Positions 47,634 to 56,469 are shown, numbered from the stretch's first letter. The stretch is DNA of 64,000 bases from Desulfobacter sp. (GCA_028768525.1 CP054837.1:4026001-4090000), one strand, 5' to 3'. Numbers and translations: made by a program. Notes: a model not told the origin generated them from the sequence alone.

Positions 47634-48485
47634 TTGACCCGTTTAAAAACCAGTGATATCAGCGGAATTACTTCACGCTTGGATGCCTATGACCGTTATC
47701 TTCAGGCTGCTGCCCATCAATCCTTAGCCGGTGTGGCCTGCCATGCATGGGGCGTTGATCCGGAGGCGGTGGCCAGCCGGATAAAACGCTTTGCCGTTTA
47801 TGTCATACCCGTCACCGCCGGCCAGGGTATCATTACCCGATTCAGTGAAACCGTTGGCGGTATATTGCAATTCTTGGGTTGTGATGCCATTGTCACAGAG
47901 CAGACCGATGCCTCAGGTCTTGCACAGGCCTTTGAACGGAAGGCGGATGCGATTATGATGGCGGATGATTACCGGTTTGTCGGAATCAACCTGCACACCC
48001 GTGAAGTGGTGGACAACGCCGTGGCCACAGGGCGGGCCTTTGCCGCCGTCCTGGATCTCATGGCCGGAGGAATTAAAGACCAGACCGTACTGGTGATGGG
48101 CTGCGGCCCCGTGGGAGAGGCCGGGGCCGGAATGCTCCTGGAAAAGAACGCCCGGGTGGGGCTCTATGACACCAATTATGACGCCGCCCGGTCCCTGGAA
48201 AAAAGGCTGGACAAGGCGTCGGGAGAAGCCAAGATTGAGGTCCACGATGATTTTACATCTCAATGCCGGGGGTATTCCCATATTCTGGAGGCCACACCGC
48301 AAGGGAACACCATTCCCGATGAATGGATCACCGACCGGATGCGGGTCGCCGCCCCGGGGGTTCCCCTGGGGCTCTCAGGCCGGGGGGCGGATCTCCTCCA
48401 GGGACGCCTCATCCATGATAAACTGGAGCTGGGGGTTGCGGCCATGGCCGTAAAACTGATTATAAGCAGCGGACAAGGAGACTGA
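47634..48485 (+). CDS. pylD: Pyrrolysine synthase dehydrogenase, pyrrolysine biosynthesis
   Basis: A 283-residue NAD-dependent dehydrogenase that oxidises the lysine amide intermediate, which then cyclises to pyrrolysine. The NAD-binding VLVMGCGPVGEAGAG lies near residue 150, preceded by a helical N-terminal domain. TTG start with AGGAG 8 bases upstream; the nearby ATG triplets are quickly stopped. One base separates it from pylSc. Confidence 0.93.
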   Translation: MTRLKTSDISGITSRLDAYDRYLQAAAHQSLAGVACHAWGVDPEAVASRIKRFAVYVIPVTAGQGIITRFSETVGGILQFLGCDAIVTEQTDASGLAQAFERKADAIMMADDYRFVGINLHTREVVDNAVATGRAFAAVLDLMAGGIKDQTVLVMGCGPVGEAGAGMLLEKNARVGLYDTNYDAARSLEKRLDKASGEAKIEVHDDFTSQCRGYSHILEATPQGNTIPDEWITDRMRVAAPGVPLGLSGRGADLLQGRLIHDKLELGVAAMAVKLIISSGQGD

Positions 48486-48486
48486 A

Positions 48487-49332
48487 GTGGCAGAGGAAAA
48501 ATGGACCCAGACCCAGCTGAGGCGGTTCAAGGCCTTGGGAATCGAACCGGATAATCTACCATCGGACTGTTCCACACCTGAAGAAAGGAACAGGCTGTTC
48601 CAGCAGATCGAAAAAAAAGAGGTTCAGGCCCAGAGGAAAAATCTGCAGAACCTGCTGAACCATGAAAGAAAAACCCGGTTTCAGGGCCTCAGGGAGCGGA
48701 TTGAGCAGGCATTGTCCCAGGAGGGGTTCACAGGGGTGACCACCCCCACGGTCATCACGGGGCAGGCCCTTAAGAAAATGACCATAGACGCAGCCCATCC
48801 CTTGAGCAAACAGGTGTTCTGGCTCAATTCAAATCAATGCCTGCGTCCCATGCTGGCCCCCAACCTCTACAGCCTTATGAAGGACCTGGGACGGTTAGAC
48901 CAGCGGCCCATCCGGTTTTTTGAGATCGGTTCCTGCTTTAGAAAGGAATCCAGGGGCGCCAGCCATGCCAATGAATTTACCATGCTTAACCTTGTGGAGA
49001 TGGGGCTGCCCGAAGAGGAGCGCCATGACCGGCTTCGATTCCTGGCCCAACGGATCATGGCGGCTGCTGGGATCCAGGACTACCGGTTTGAAAGCGAAGA
49101 CTCCAATGTCTACGGGGAGACCCTTGATGTCGTGGCCGGCCCCGATGATGTTGAAGTGGCATCCGGCGCCATGGGCCCCCATGCCCTTGATGTCCCCTGG
49201 GGCATCACCGATACCTGGGTGGGGATGGGGTTCGGCCTTGAACGGCTGCTGATGATATCAAACAAGGATGCATCCATTGGGAAATGGGCCAAAAGCCTTG
49301 CGTATCTGGATGGCATTTCGTTAAAGATTTAG
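48487..49332 (+). CDS. pylSc: Pyrrolysyl-tRNA synthetase, catalytic C-terminal part
   Basis: A 281-residue class II synthetase with motif 2 (FEIGSCFRKES) and motif 3 (GMGFGLERLL), corresponding to the catalytic half of archaeal PylS. It charges tRNA-Pyl with pyrrolysine. Bacterial PylSc lacks the N-terminal tRNA-binding domain, which is encoded as PylSn further on. GTG start, one base after pylD. The stop codon is itself TAG, followed two codons later by TAA, so suppression would add only two residues. Confidence 0.94.
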   Translation: MAEEKWTQTQLRRFKALGIEPDNLPSDCSTPEERNRLFQQIEKKEVQAQRKNLQNLLNHERKTRFQGLRERIEQALSQEGFTGVTTPTVITGQALKKMTIDAAHPLSKQVFWLNSNQCLRPMLAPNLYSLMKDLGRLDQRPIRFFEIGSCFRKESRGASHANEFTMLNLVEMGLPEEERHDRLRFLAQRIMAAAGIQDYRFESEDSNVYGETLDVVAGPDDVEVASGAMGPHALDVPWGITDTWVGMGFGLERLLMISNKDASIGKWAKSLAYLDGISLKI

Positions 49333-49370
49333 GTGTAAAAAGCAATGGGCTGGAATGCCGGATCCGATTA

Positions 49371-49410
49371 TGATCCATACCGAGCTGACCATACCCAGAT
49401 GATCCATACC
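49371..49410 (+). repeat. Three imperfect direct repeats between pylSc and pylSn
   Basis: Copies of TGATCCATACC or TGACCATACC begin at 49371, 49386 and 49400, spaced 14-15 bases. They fill the 113-base gap ahead of pylSn and could be a regulatory cluster or mRNA element; nothing similar was seen elsewhere in the window. Confidence 0.5.
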
Positions 49411-49445
49411 AGGTGATATTGATATTTAGATTAAGGTGAACTGTC

Positions 49446-49796
49446 ATGGCACTTGAAGAAAATAAAAAGGCGTCCGCCCCGGCAAAGAAGCGATTTTACC
49501 GGAAACGGGTAAAGCTGTTTAACCTGATCGACAAAATTAAACTCTGGCCCTCAAGGACCGGAAGCCTGCACGGCATCCGGACCATTGAGGTCATGGGGGA
49601 CAAGGCCCGGCTGACCACCCACTGCAATAAGGTATTCATTATTTCCAATTCCCTGAACAGCCGGGCGGCCAGGTGGCTGCGGAACAAGTGGTTTGTCCGG
49701 GTCTGCCCCGACTGCAGGGTGCCGGACTGGAAACTTGAAAAGTATTCGTCCACCCTGTTCCGCAGGCACCAGGGATCCACCCTCACCAACGGGTGA
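49446..49796 (+). CDS. pylSn: Pyrrolysyl-tRNA synthetase, N-terminal tRNA-binding part
   Basis: A 116-residue basic protein equivalent to the N-terminal domain of archaeal PylS, which grips the T arm and variable loop of tRNA-Pyl. It has an Arg/Lys-rich N-terminus (RFYRKRVKLFNLIDKIK) and a C-terminal RVCPDC, which may contribute to a metal site. Gap of 113 bases from pylSc, but probably co-transcribed. Convergent with etfA, eight bases away. Confidence 0.92.
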   Translation: MALEENKKASAPAKKRFYRKRVKLFNLIDKIKLWPSRTGSLHGIRTIEVMGDKARLTTHCNKVFIISNSLNSRAARWLRNKWFVRVCPDCRVPDWKLEKYSSTLFRRHQGSTLTNG

Positions 49797-49804
49797 GCCC
49801 CGGG

Positions 49805-50767
49805 CTATCCTTTTTCAAGTTCGGCGGTGATGGCCGGGACCACCTCAAAGAGATCCTCCACGATGCAATAGTCCGAGGTCTTGAAGATCAGGGCGTCCGG
49901 ATCGGTGTTGATGGCCACGATGACATCGGAGGTGGACATGCCGGCGATATGCTGCATGGCACCGGAGATGCCGCAGGCAATATATAGTTTGGGGGAGACC
50001 ACCTTGCCGGTCTGGCCCACCTGGTCGGACTGGGGACGCCAGCCCAGGTCAACGGCGTTTCTGGATGCGCCAACGGCACCGCCCAGGGCCCTGGCCAGGT
50101 TTTCAATTACGGTAAAATCCTCGCTGCCCACCCCCCTGCCGCCGGAAACGATATAGTCGGCTTCGGTCAGTTCCACACGGGTGGCCATCTCGATCTTTTC
50201 TTCCAGCAGGGTGACATTGGCCTCGCCCAGGTCAACGGCCAGGGTCTCTATTTTGCCTTCACCCGCGGCTTCTTTAATTTCAAATACATTGGGCCGGATG
50301 GAGACCATCTGGATTTCTCCCTCAATATCCACGGTGGCAATGACCTTGCCGCCGTACATGGGCCGTGTGGCCACCAGGCGCCCCGCTTCGATGAAAAGGC
50401 CGGTGCATTCCGGGGCAAGGCCGGCCTTGGTGCGGGCGGCAACCCCTGCGGACAATTCCCGCCCCTGGCGGGTGGCGCCGAAGATGACGATTCCGGGCTG
50501 TTTTTCTTTGATGACAGCGGTGACCAGATTTTCGAATTCACAGGGCCGGAAGCTGGCAAGGCCCGGGTTCTCGGCCACAAGGACGGTGTCTGCCCCATGG
50601 GCGGCCAGAGCCTCGGCCTTGTCGGCCACATTTTCTCCCATAACCAGGGCGGTGAGGGCCGCGCCGGTGTCGTCGGCAAGATGCCGGCCGGCAGACAGGG
50701 CCTCCAGGGATATTTTTCTAAAGTCGCCGTTCCAGATTTCGGTGACGATCAGTATTTCTTTTGCCAT
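49805..50767 (-). CDS. etfA: Electron transfer flavoprotein alpha subunit
   Basis: A 320-residue ETF alpha subunit that binds FAD. The C-terminal FAD domain shows SGGRGVGSEDF, GASRNAVDLGW and the QVGQTGKVVSPKLYIACGISGA segments. With EtfB it would take electrons from the dimethylglycine dehydrogenase-like enzyme. Last gene of the leftward mttB, DMGDH, etfB, etfA unit; stop TAG. GGAGAG precedes the ATG. No bifurcation-type extra flavin evidence was sought beyond motifs. Confidence 0.94.
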   Translation of the reverse strand: MAKEILIVTEIWNGDFRKISLEALSAGRHLADDTGAALTALVMGENVADKAEALAAHGADTVLVAENPGLASFRPCEFENLVTAVIKEKQPGIVIFGATRQGRELSAGVAARTKAGLAPECTGLFIEAGRLVATRPMYGGKVIATVDIEGEIQMVSIRPNVFEIKEAAGEGKIETLAVDLGEANVTLLEEKIEMATRVELTEADYIVSGGRGVGSEDFTVIENLARALGGAVGASRNAVDLGWRPQSDQVGQTGKVVSPKLYIACGISGAMQHIAGMSTSDVIVAINTDPDALIFKTSDYCIVEDLFEVVPAITAELEKG

Positions 50768-50788
50768 TTGTTCTCTCCTTAATCCCGG

Positions 50789-51583
50789 TTAAATGACGTT
50801 GGCCTCTTCTTTGAGCAGCCTGATCAGTTCTTTTGCCTTCTGTGCCGCATTGGCCCCGTTGACCAGTTTGCCGTCGGCCCGTTCCGGGGGATAGGCAAGG
50901 GAGCGGATTTTGACTTTGGGGACAAGATCCGCCGGGGCAAGGCCGATATCGGAGAGTTCCCGTTCATCCACTTTTTGTTTTCTCGCCTTCATGATGGCCC
51001 GAAATGCCGGATACCGGGGTTCGTTCATGCCCTTGTTGGCCGTGATCAGGGCCGGAAGGGCCGCCTTGACCGTGGCAATGCCCCCGTCAACGGCCTGGTC
51101 GCAGATGATCTCATTGCCTTGGATCTCCTGGCGGGTGACCATGTTGATCATTGGGATATCCCTCATCCGTGCCACAAAGGCGGGCACCTGGTAGTTGTCG
51201 TCATCCACCCCCCGGTTGCCGGAAATGATCAGGTCGTAAGGGGTGTCGTCCAGGACCTTTGAAAGAATGGCTGCCGTGGTGTGGGCATCTGTGGCCGCAA
51301 AGGCCTCCTCTTCAAATTCGTCGTTGATGTGGATGGCATTGTCCACGCCCATGGCATAGGCCACCCGGATGGCTTCAGCCACCCGGTCCGGCCCCACGGA
51401 GATGACGGTGACCGTCACATCCTCACGGGCCTCTTTAATGAGCAGTGCCTCTTCCAGGGCGAACTCATCGTAGGGGTTGATGGCCCATTTGAGATCTTCT
51501 GTTTCCAACCGGTCTGCCGAGGCTGAAATTTCCACCGGGGCTTCGGTATCCGGCACCTGTTTCATGAGTACGATAATATCCAT
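50789..51583 (-). CDS. etfB: Electron transfer flavoprotein beta subunit
   Basis: A 264-residue beta subunit with the standard nucleotide-binding fold: VLMKQVPDTEAPV start, a NPYDEFALEEAL helix and the signature VxRxxxGxxxxxDxAxxxG-like region around MVTRQEIQGNEIICDQAVDGG. It sits between the DMGDH-like gene and etfA. The start is ATG 51583 with GAGGAAAG upstream. The upstream gene's TAG is in frame with this start. Confidence 0.93.
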   Translation of the reverse strand: MDIIVLMKQVPDTEAPVEISASADRLETEDLKWAINPYDEFALEEALLIKEAREDVTVTVISVGPDRVAEAIRVAYAMGVDNAIHINDEFEEEAFAATDAHTTAAILSKVLDDTPYDLIISGNRGVDDDNYQVPAFVARMRDIPMINMVTRQEIQGNEIICDQAVDGGIATVKAALPALITANKGMNEPRYPAFRAIMKARKQKVDERELSDIGLAPADLVPKVKIRSLAYPPERADGKLVNGANAAQKAKELIRLLKEEANVI

Positions 51584-51614
51584 ATGTCTTTCCTCAGGGG
51601 TTGTGATGGGGGCG

Positions 51615-51646
51615 GGGCGGTTCCGGCAGGTTTGCCGGAACCGCCC
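51615..51646 (-). other. Strong intercistronic hairpin between DMGDH and etfB
   Basis: A perfect 14-bp stem (51615-51628 with 51633-51646) with a 4-base loop, no T-run. It begins 15 bases after the DMGDH TAG. It may stabilise mRNA ends, reduce etfB expression or, more speculatively, stimulate UAG readthrough. Confidence 0.6.
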
Positions 51647-51661
51647 TGTTGTGCATGCTGC

Positions 51662-54133
51662 CTAGGATTTAATCTTTTCGTTGGCAGGATCATACATGGG
51701 CTTTAGGGAAACTTCGGCCGGATAGACCTTTCCGGCAATATTGATTTCCCATTTGCCGCTGTCAATATAATCCTGGTCCACCACCGCTCCGGCTTCGATC
51801 ATGAACAGGCCCACGGCGCCGCCCAGTGTCCAGCAATAGGAGCCGGACCTGACATAGCCGGCATTCTCACCGTTCCTTGTAATGACTTCAGCATGGAAGA
51901 GCAGGGGCTCGGGATCCAATACCTTCACCTGGGCCAGCCGACGTTTCAGCGGCCCCTGGGCCAGTTTTTCCTGGCAGGCCGTTTTTCCGATGAATCCGCC
52001 GGGCTTGTCCATTTTTACGCAGAAGCCCAGGCCGACTTCAAAGGGATCGTCGGTGTTGTCCATGTCGTGGCCGTAGTCCCGATAGCCTTTTTCCATGCGC
52101 AGGCTGCCCAGGGCCTTGAGCCCGGCATGAACCATGTTGAATTTTTTGCCGGCTTCAGCCAGCCGGTCGTAGACATGGAGGGCGTGCTCGCAGGGGATGT
52201 ACAGCTCGTATCCCAGTTCCCCCAGATAGGTCAGCCGCACGCAGATGGCCCGGCCGTAGCCGATGGCGATTTCTTCTACGTGGCGGTAGGGGAAGGCATC
52301 ATTGGACATGTCCGCATCGGTGGCCGCCTGCATGAGCGCCCTGGATTTGGGGCCCTGGATATTGATCTGGGCATAGGCCCCGGTCATATCCGTAACAAAG
52401 GCATGGGCGTCCTCGGGGATATGGCGTTCCAGCCAGGTTAAGGCATGGCGGTGCATGGTGTCGGTGACCACCACCATGAACTTTTCCTCGGCCAGCTTGG
52501 CCACGGTGAGGTCGGCCTCCAGCTTGCCGTTTTCGTTGAGCCAGGGGGTGTAGGTGATCTGACCCACGGGGCCGTTGACCGCGTTGGCCGAAATATAATC
52601 CAGTACCTTTCCTGAATCCCGGCCCTGGACCATGAACTTTGACATGAAGGACATGTCCATGAGGATCACGTTTTCCCGGGCCGCCCGATGTTCGGCCTGC
52701 CAGTAGTCGAACCATTCTTCCCTGCCCCAGGAGTGTTTGTCCATTGCCGCAGATTTTCCTTCAGGGGCAAACCAGTCCGCCCCTTCCCAGCCGCTGACAT
52801 CCTTGAAATAGGCGCCGCAGGATTTGAGCCGGTCGTAGACGGGGCTCTTTTTTGCTCCCCTGGCCGTTTCCATGGACTGGAAGGGATAGTGGCATTTGTA
52901 TACTTTCCCTAAGGATTCCACGGTCCTGTGGGCCCGGTATTCCACATTGTTCTGGTAGGTGTGGAGGCGGTCGATGTTGAAGCCGGTGATGTCCACCCCC
53001 GGATCCCCTTCCATGATCCAATGGGCCATCATCCGGCCCAGTCCCGGTCCCATGATGATGCCGATGGAGTTGAGGCCGGCGCAGACAAAATAATTTTTCA
53101 GTTCCGGGGCCTCGCCGATGATGGGGCCCAGGTCTGCGGTGAAGCTTTCCGGGCCGCAGAAGAATTTTTTGACCCCCAGGTCCTCGGCAATAGGCACCCG
53201 GGCCATGGCCTTTTCAACAAAGGGCCACATCCGGTCCCAGTCGGGCTTGATTTCGCCGAAGGAAAAGTTGTCCGGCACCCGGTCCAGCTTCCAGGGGGCG
53301 CACTTGGGCTCAAAGAGACCGATCATCAGCCCGCCGACCTCTTCCCGGTAGTAGCCGTAGTGGGAGGGGTCTTCCAGCACCGGCATGTTTTTGGGGATAT
53401 CGTCGATTTCCTCGGTGATCAGGTAATAGTGTTCCGTGGACTGGTTGGGGATGTTGATGCCTTCGGCGTTGCCCAGCTGCCGGGCCCACATGCCGGCGCA
53501 GTTAACCACCACTTCGGCCTGGATGTCTCCCTTTTCGGTCTTGACGCCGACGGCCCGTCCGTTTTTCTTGATGATGCCGGTGCAGGGGGTCTTTTCGATG
53601 ATGTTGACTCCCTGCATCCTCGCCCCCTTGGCCAGGGCCATGGTGCCGTCCACGGGGTTGACCCGCCCGTCCTCTTTTACATAGAACCCGGCCAGCAGGT
53701 CGCTGGTTTCGGCCAGGGGAAAGAGGTCTTTTATTTCGCCGGGGGTGATTTCATGGACATCCACCCCGCAGTAGCGGTTGAGGGCCGCCACCCTGCGGTA
53801 TTCTTCCAGCCGGTCCGGGTTGGAGGCGGCCTCTATAAAGCCGATGGGGGTGAAACCCGAGGCCAGGCCCGTTTCCGCCTCAAGTTTTGCGTAGAGATCC
53901 CGGCCGTAGATCCGCATCCGGGTGGAGGTTTCGGATGTGGATCCAAAGGTGACCATGAGGCCTGCGGCATGCCAGGTGGTGCCCGAGGTCAGGGTGTCCC
54001 GTTCCAGCAGCACCACGTCCTTGCAGCCCATGTGACCCAGGTGGTAGGCGATGGAACAGCCGATGATGCCGCCCCCGATGATAACGACCCGGGCATGGGT
54101 GGGGAAGCGTTTATCCGTGTTTTCCATTTGCAT
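51662..54133 (-). CDS. Dimethylglycine/sarcosine dehydrogenase-like flavoprotein with GcvT domain
   Basis: An 823-residue two-domain enzyme. The N-terminal FAD domain has GGGIIGCSIAYHL and SGTTWHAAGL, whose His55 matches the residue that binds FAD covalently in dimethylglycine dehydrogenase. The C-terminal ~400 residues form a GcvT-like tetrahydrofolate-binding domain. It should remove a methyl group oxidatively from dimethylglycine or sarcosine, giving methylene-H4F and electrons for ETF. No signal peptide. AAGGA precedes the ATG. Encoded 29 bases after mttB. Related names (SoxAB, DmgdH) are not distinguished by sequence alone. Confidence 0.88.
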   Translation of the reverse strand: MQMENTDKRFPTHARVVIIGGGIIGCSIAYHLGHMGCKDVVLLERDTLTSGTTWHAAGLMVTFGSTSETSTRMRIYGRDLYAKLEAETGLASGFTPIGFIEAASNPDRLEEYRRVAALNRYCGVDVHEITPGEIKDLFPLAETSDLLAGFYVKEDGRVNPVDGTMALAKGARMQGVNIIEKTPCTGIIKKNGRAVGVKTEKGDIQAEVVVNCAGMWARQLGNAEGINIPNQSTEHYYLITEEIDDIPKNMPVLEDPSHYGYYREEVGGLMIGLFEPKCAPWKLDRVPDNFSFGEIKPDWDRMWPFVEKAMARVPIAEDLGVKKFFCGPESFTADLGPIIGEAPELKNYFVCAGLNSIGIIMGPGLGRMMAHWIMEGDPGVDITGFNIDRLHTYQNNVEYRAHRTVESLGKVYKCHYPFQSMETARGAKKSPVYDRLKSCGAYFKDVSGWEGADWFAPEGKSAAMDKHSWGREEWFDYWQAEHRAARENVILMDMSFMSKFMVQGRDSGKVLDYISANAVNGPVGQITYTPWLNENGKLEADLTVAKLAEEKFMVVVTDTMHRHALTWLERHIPEDAHAFVTDMTGAYAQINIQGPKSRALMQAATDADMSNDAFPYRHVEEIAIGYGRAICVRLTYLGELGYELYIPCEHALHVYDRLAEAGKKFNMVHAGLKALGSLRMEKGYRDYGHDMDNTDDPFEVGLGFCVKMDKPGGFIGKTACQEKLAQGPLKRRLAQVKVLDPEPLLFHAEVITRNGENAGYVRSGSYCWTLGGAVGLFMIEAGAVVDQDYIDSGKWEINIAGKVYPAEVSLKPMYDPANEKIKS

Positions 54134-54162
54134 TTATTTCCTTAATTTTATCATATTGGCGT

Positions 54163-55635
54163 TCAGGAAGTGATTCCCATTTCCTTTTCCGTTTCTTCCA
54201 CGATGGCGCGGATTTTTTGGAGAACCTCATCGGGCAGGGGGGCGGGGGTATGGTTTTCAAGGATATATCGGACCTTGTCCATGGCCCTGTCATAGGCGGA
54301 TTTGGATCCCGCCTTTTCCCAGGCGCCCCGCATCTTTCTGTCGATGAGTTCCGGTGAGGACTGTTCCCTCATATGGGCGATGGTGTGTTTGTGCATGAGA
54401 AAGTCTCCGCCTGAGCCCACCTCCTTGATGGGATCGATGGCAAGGGTCTCATCTGTCACGGGCATGCCCATGACCGTATGCTTGATCATACGCGCAAACT
54501 CACAATCGAGTACCAGCTGGCCGTAGTCAAAGGTGATGCCGCTTTCCAGCATCCCCGGACCGTAAATCATATTGGCACCTGCCAATGCGGGTATCAGTCC
54601 GGTAAGGGTCTTTTCGTGGCCGGTCTGGACGTCGGATATCTTTGAATCGCCCTAGCCACCGGCAACATATGAGGGCAGGGCATAGTACCGGGCCAGCCGG
54701 GCCACGGCGCCGGAGATGACGGCGCATTCAGGCGTGCCCACCGAGGCGGAGGCCAGCCGCAGGTCCATGGCCGTGGTGGAGCTGCCGTAGATCACCGGTG
54801 TCCCCCGACGGGTGAGCTGGGCCAGGGTGATGCCCGAAAGCACCTCGGCATTGTGGTTGACCAGGGTGCCGGCCAGGGTGACCGGGGCAGTTCCCCCTGC
54901 CATGGCCATGGAGAGGATATTGCAGACCACATTGTTCCGGGCCGCCTCCATGATGATTTCACAGCAGTCCGTGATCAGGGTCAGGGGGCTCACCGGACAG
55001 GTGGTGAAGGAGACCAGGGGCCGGCGTTTGAAGGCCTTAACCCCGCCGGCGATGGCCTGGCCCATCTCAATGATCTTTTTCAGGAATTTCCCGTTGCCCG
55101 GGCCGAAGGCGCAGTGCTTGGTGGTGTTGGTGAGATAGGCTTCGGCATTGTGCAACGGCACGGTCTCCTGGCTGACATCATGGGCGCCCAAAGCCTTTTC
55201 ACAGAAATCGATTTCAGGCAGGGCGTCAATGACCCGGGCCGAGTCCACCAGGTCCTTTTTTACCGGTTCCCGGTTTTCTCCGGTGTAGGGATCGTTGACC
55301 ATCACCCCTTCGCTGAAGTTGGTGAAGTGAACCCTGGTACTCTCCAGCACGATATCGTGTTTGGGGTCCCGGCCGTGGAGAATGACCTTGGACGGGGCCG
55401 ATCGGATGGCGTCCTCCACCACGTATGGAGGGATTCTTACGATGTGGGTGTCCGGGTCGACGTCTGCGCCCCCCTGTTCAAAGCAGTCCCGGGCGTCCTG
55501 GTCTTCCACGTAGACACCGGTTTCGCTGAGAACTTCGAGGGTGCCGTGGTGAATCTCCTGGAGCTCGTCATCGGTGAGGATGTTGAGACTCAGGCCGGCG
55601 GTGAGCTGTCTTCCCGCATGCAGGTTGCGACTCAT
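54163..55635 (-). CDS. mttB: Trimethylamine-type corrinoid methyltransferase MttB with pyrrolysine
   Basis: A 490-residue TIM-barrel methyltransferase read through one TAG at 54652-54654, which encodes residue 328. The coding frame continues after it (YVAGG-O-GDSKISDV) to a TGA at 54163-54165, and both parts match MttB (about 495 residues with pyrrolysine near residue 334 in archaea). It transfers a methyl group from trimethylamine, or a related quaternary amine, to a corrinoid protein such as MttC. The pyl genes and tRNA-Pyl are in the same window, so reading TAG as a stop is not credible. First gene of mttB, DMGDH, etfB, etfA. GAGG lies 8 bases before the ATG. Confidence 0.95.
54652..54654 (-). 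other. Pyrrolysine (UAG) codon in mttB
   Basis: CTA on the plus strand, TAG on the coding strand, in frame 0 with both halves of mttB. It occupies the position of the catalytic pyrrolysine, between a G-G and a G-D-S-K sequence. No in-frame stop occurs until codon 491. Confidence 0.95.
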
Positions 55636-55703
55636 TTGCGTTACCTCGTCATCATCTGGTTTTAGCCAATTTTCAAATCTTATTGACCATTCCTACAGAA
55701 TAT

Positions 55704-55738
55704 TTTATAGTTTTGTCAATCGAAAATTGTCGAACAAT
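55704..55738 (-). promoter_or_regulatory. Candidate mttB promoter overlapping a GntR-type palindrome
   Basis: On the minus strand, TCGACA (-35, 55728-55733), 18 bases, TATAAA (-10, 55704-55709). The -35 lies inside a palindrome ATTGT-TCG-ACAAT (55726-55738) located between mttB and the divergent second GntR gene, whose start is 33 bases away. It is a natural operator for that regulator. Confidence 0.55.
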
Positions 55739-55770
55739 AATTGTATGGTAAAAAAGATACGGCGGAGCAT

Positions 55771-56439
55771 ATGGCAGTAACACAGGAAGATCAGGCATAT
55801 AATAAAATTAAGATCGCCATCAGCAAGGGCTATATAAAAAAGGGGAGCAAGCTCACGGAGACGGTTTTGGCCAAAAATCTTGAAATGAGCCGGGCAACGG
55901 TGAAGGGCGCCATCAAGCGGCTGGTTTACGAGGGGCTGGCCGAGCATGTCCCCAACAAGGGGGTTTCCGTGGTCAGCCCCACCCTGGAGGAAATCGACCA
56001 GACCTTCCAGGTCCGGGGGCAGCTGGAGCAGCTGGCCGTGACCCAGGCCATTCCCAATATGAAGGGGCAGGACTACAAGGCCCTGCGCATTCTGGTGGAA
56101 AAAGAGGAAGCCCTGTTCAAGGCCAGGGAACTCCAGGCATACTACGAGATAAACGATGCCTTTCACATGAAAATCGTTGAAAATTCGGGGAACCAGGTAT
56201 TGGTCCACTATGTCAGGGAACTGCTGCAGAAGACCACCATTTACCTGATTCTCTTTGACCCCTTTTATCAGCTGGTGGAGATGCAGCACCATTCGCCGGT
56301 GGAGCACAGGGATATTCTGGCATATATGGAAAAAAATGATGTACAGGAGGCCGGGCAGGCCATCAAACACCATCTGGCCAGTACCCTGAGGGGGATCGAT
56401 ATGGAGCGGCTGTATCCCAGCGATTATCTGTCCGTGTAA
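55771..56439 (+). CDS. GntR-family (FCD) transcriptional regulator 2
   Basis: A 222-residue regulator paralogous to the one at 44.5-45.1 kb: HTH (VLAKNLEMSRATVKGAIKRLVYEG), FCD domain with the same YLILFDPFY segment, and a matching end (YPSDYLSV versus LPDDYISL). ATG 55771 is chosen, with GGCGGAG upstream; TTG 55741 is longer. It is divergent from mttB and 30 bases upstream of the non-Pyl MttB homologue, so probably regulates both. Confidence 0.9.
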   Translation: MAVTQEDQAYNKIKIAISKGYIKKGSKLTETVLAKNLEMSRATVKGAIKRLVYEGLAEHVPNKGVSVVSPTLEEIDQTFQVRGQLEQLAVTQAIPNMKGQDYKALRILVEKEEALFKARELQAYYEINDAFHMKIVENSGNQVLVHYVRELLQKTTIYLILFDPFYQLVEMQHHSPVEHRDILAYMEKNDVQEAGQAIKHHLASTLRGIDMERLYPSDYLSV

Positions 56440-56469
56440 TACATCTATTAAAATGAGGAGCTGACCCCC

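Noticed and set aside
52928..54145. A 405-residue plus-strand open frame
   Set aside because: Antisense to the DMGDH-like gene; composition is typical of a shadow and there is no plausible family.
54652..54654. mttB seen as two genes or a nonsense mutant
   Set aside because: The downstream frame is MttB sequence and the full pyl system is present; the position matches the catalytic pyrrolysine.
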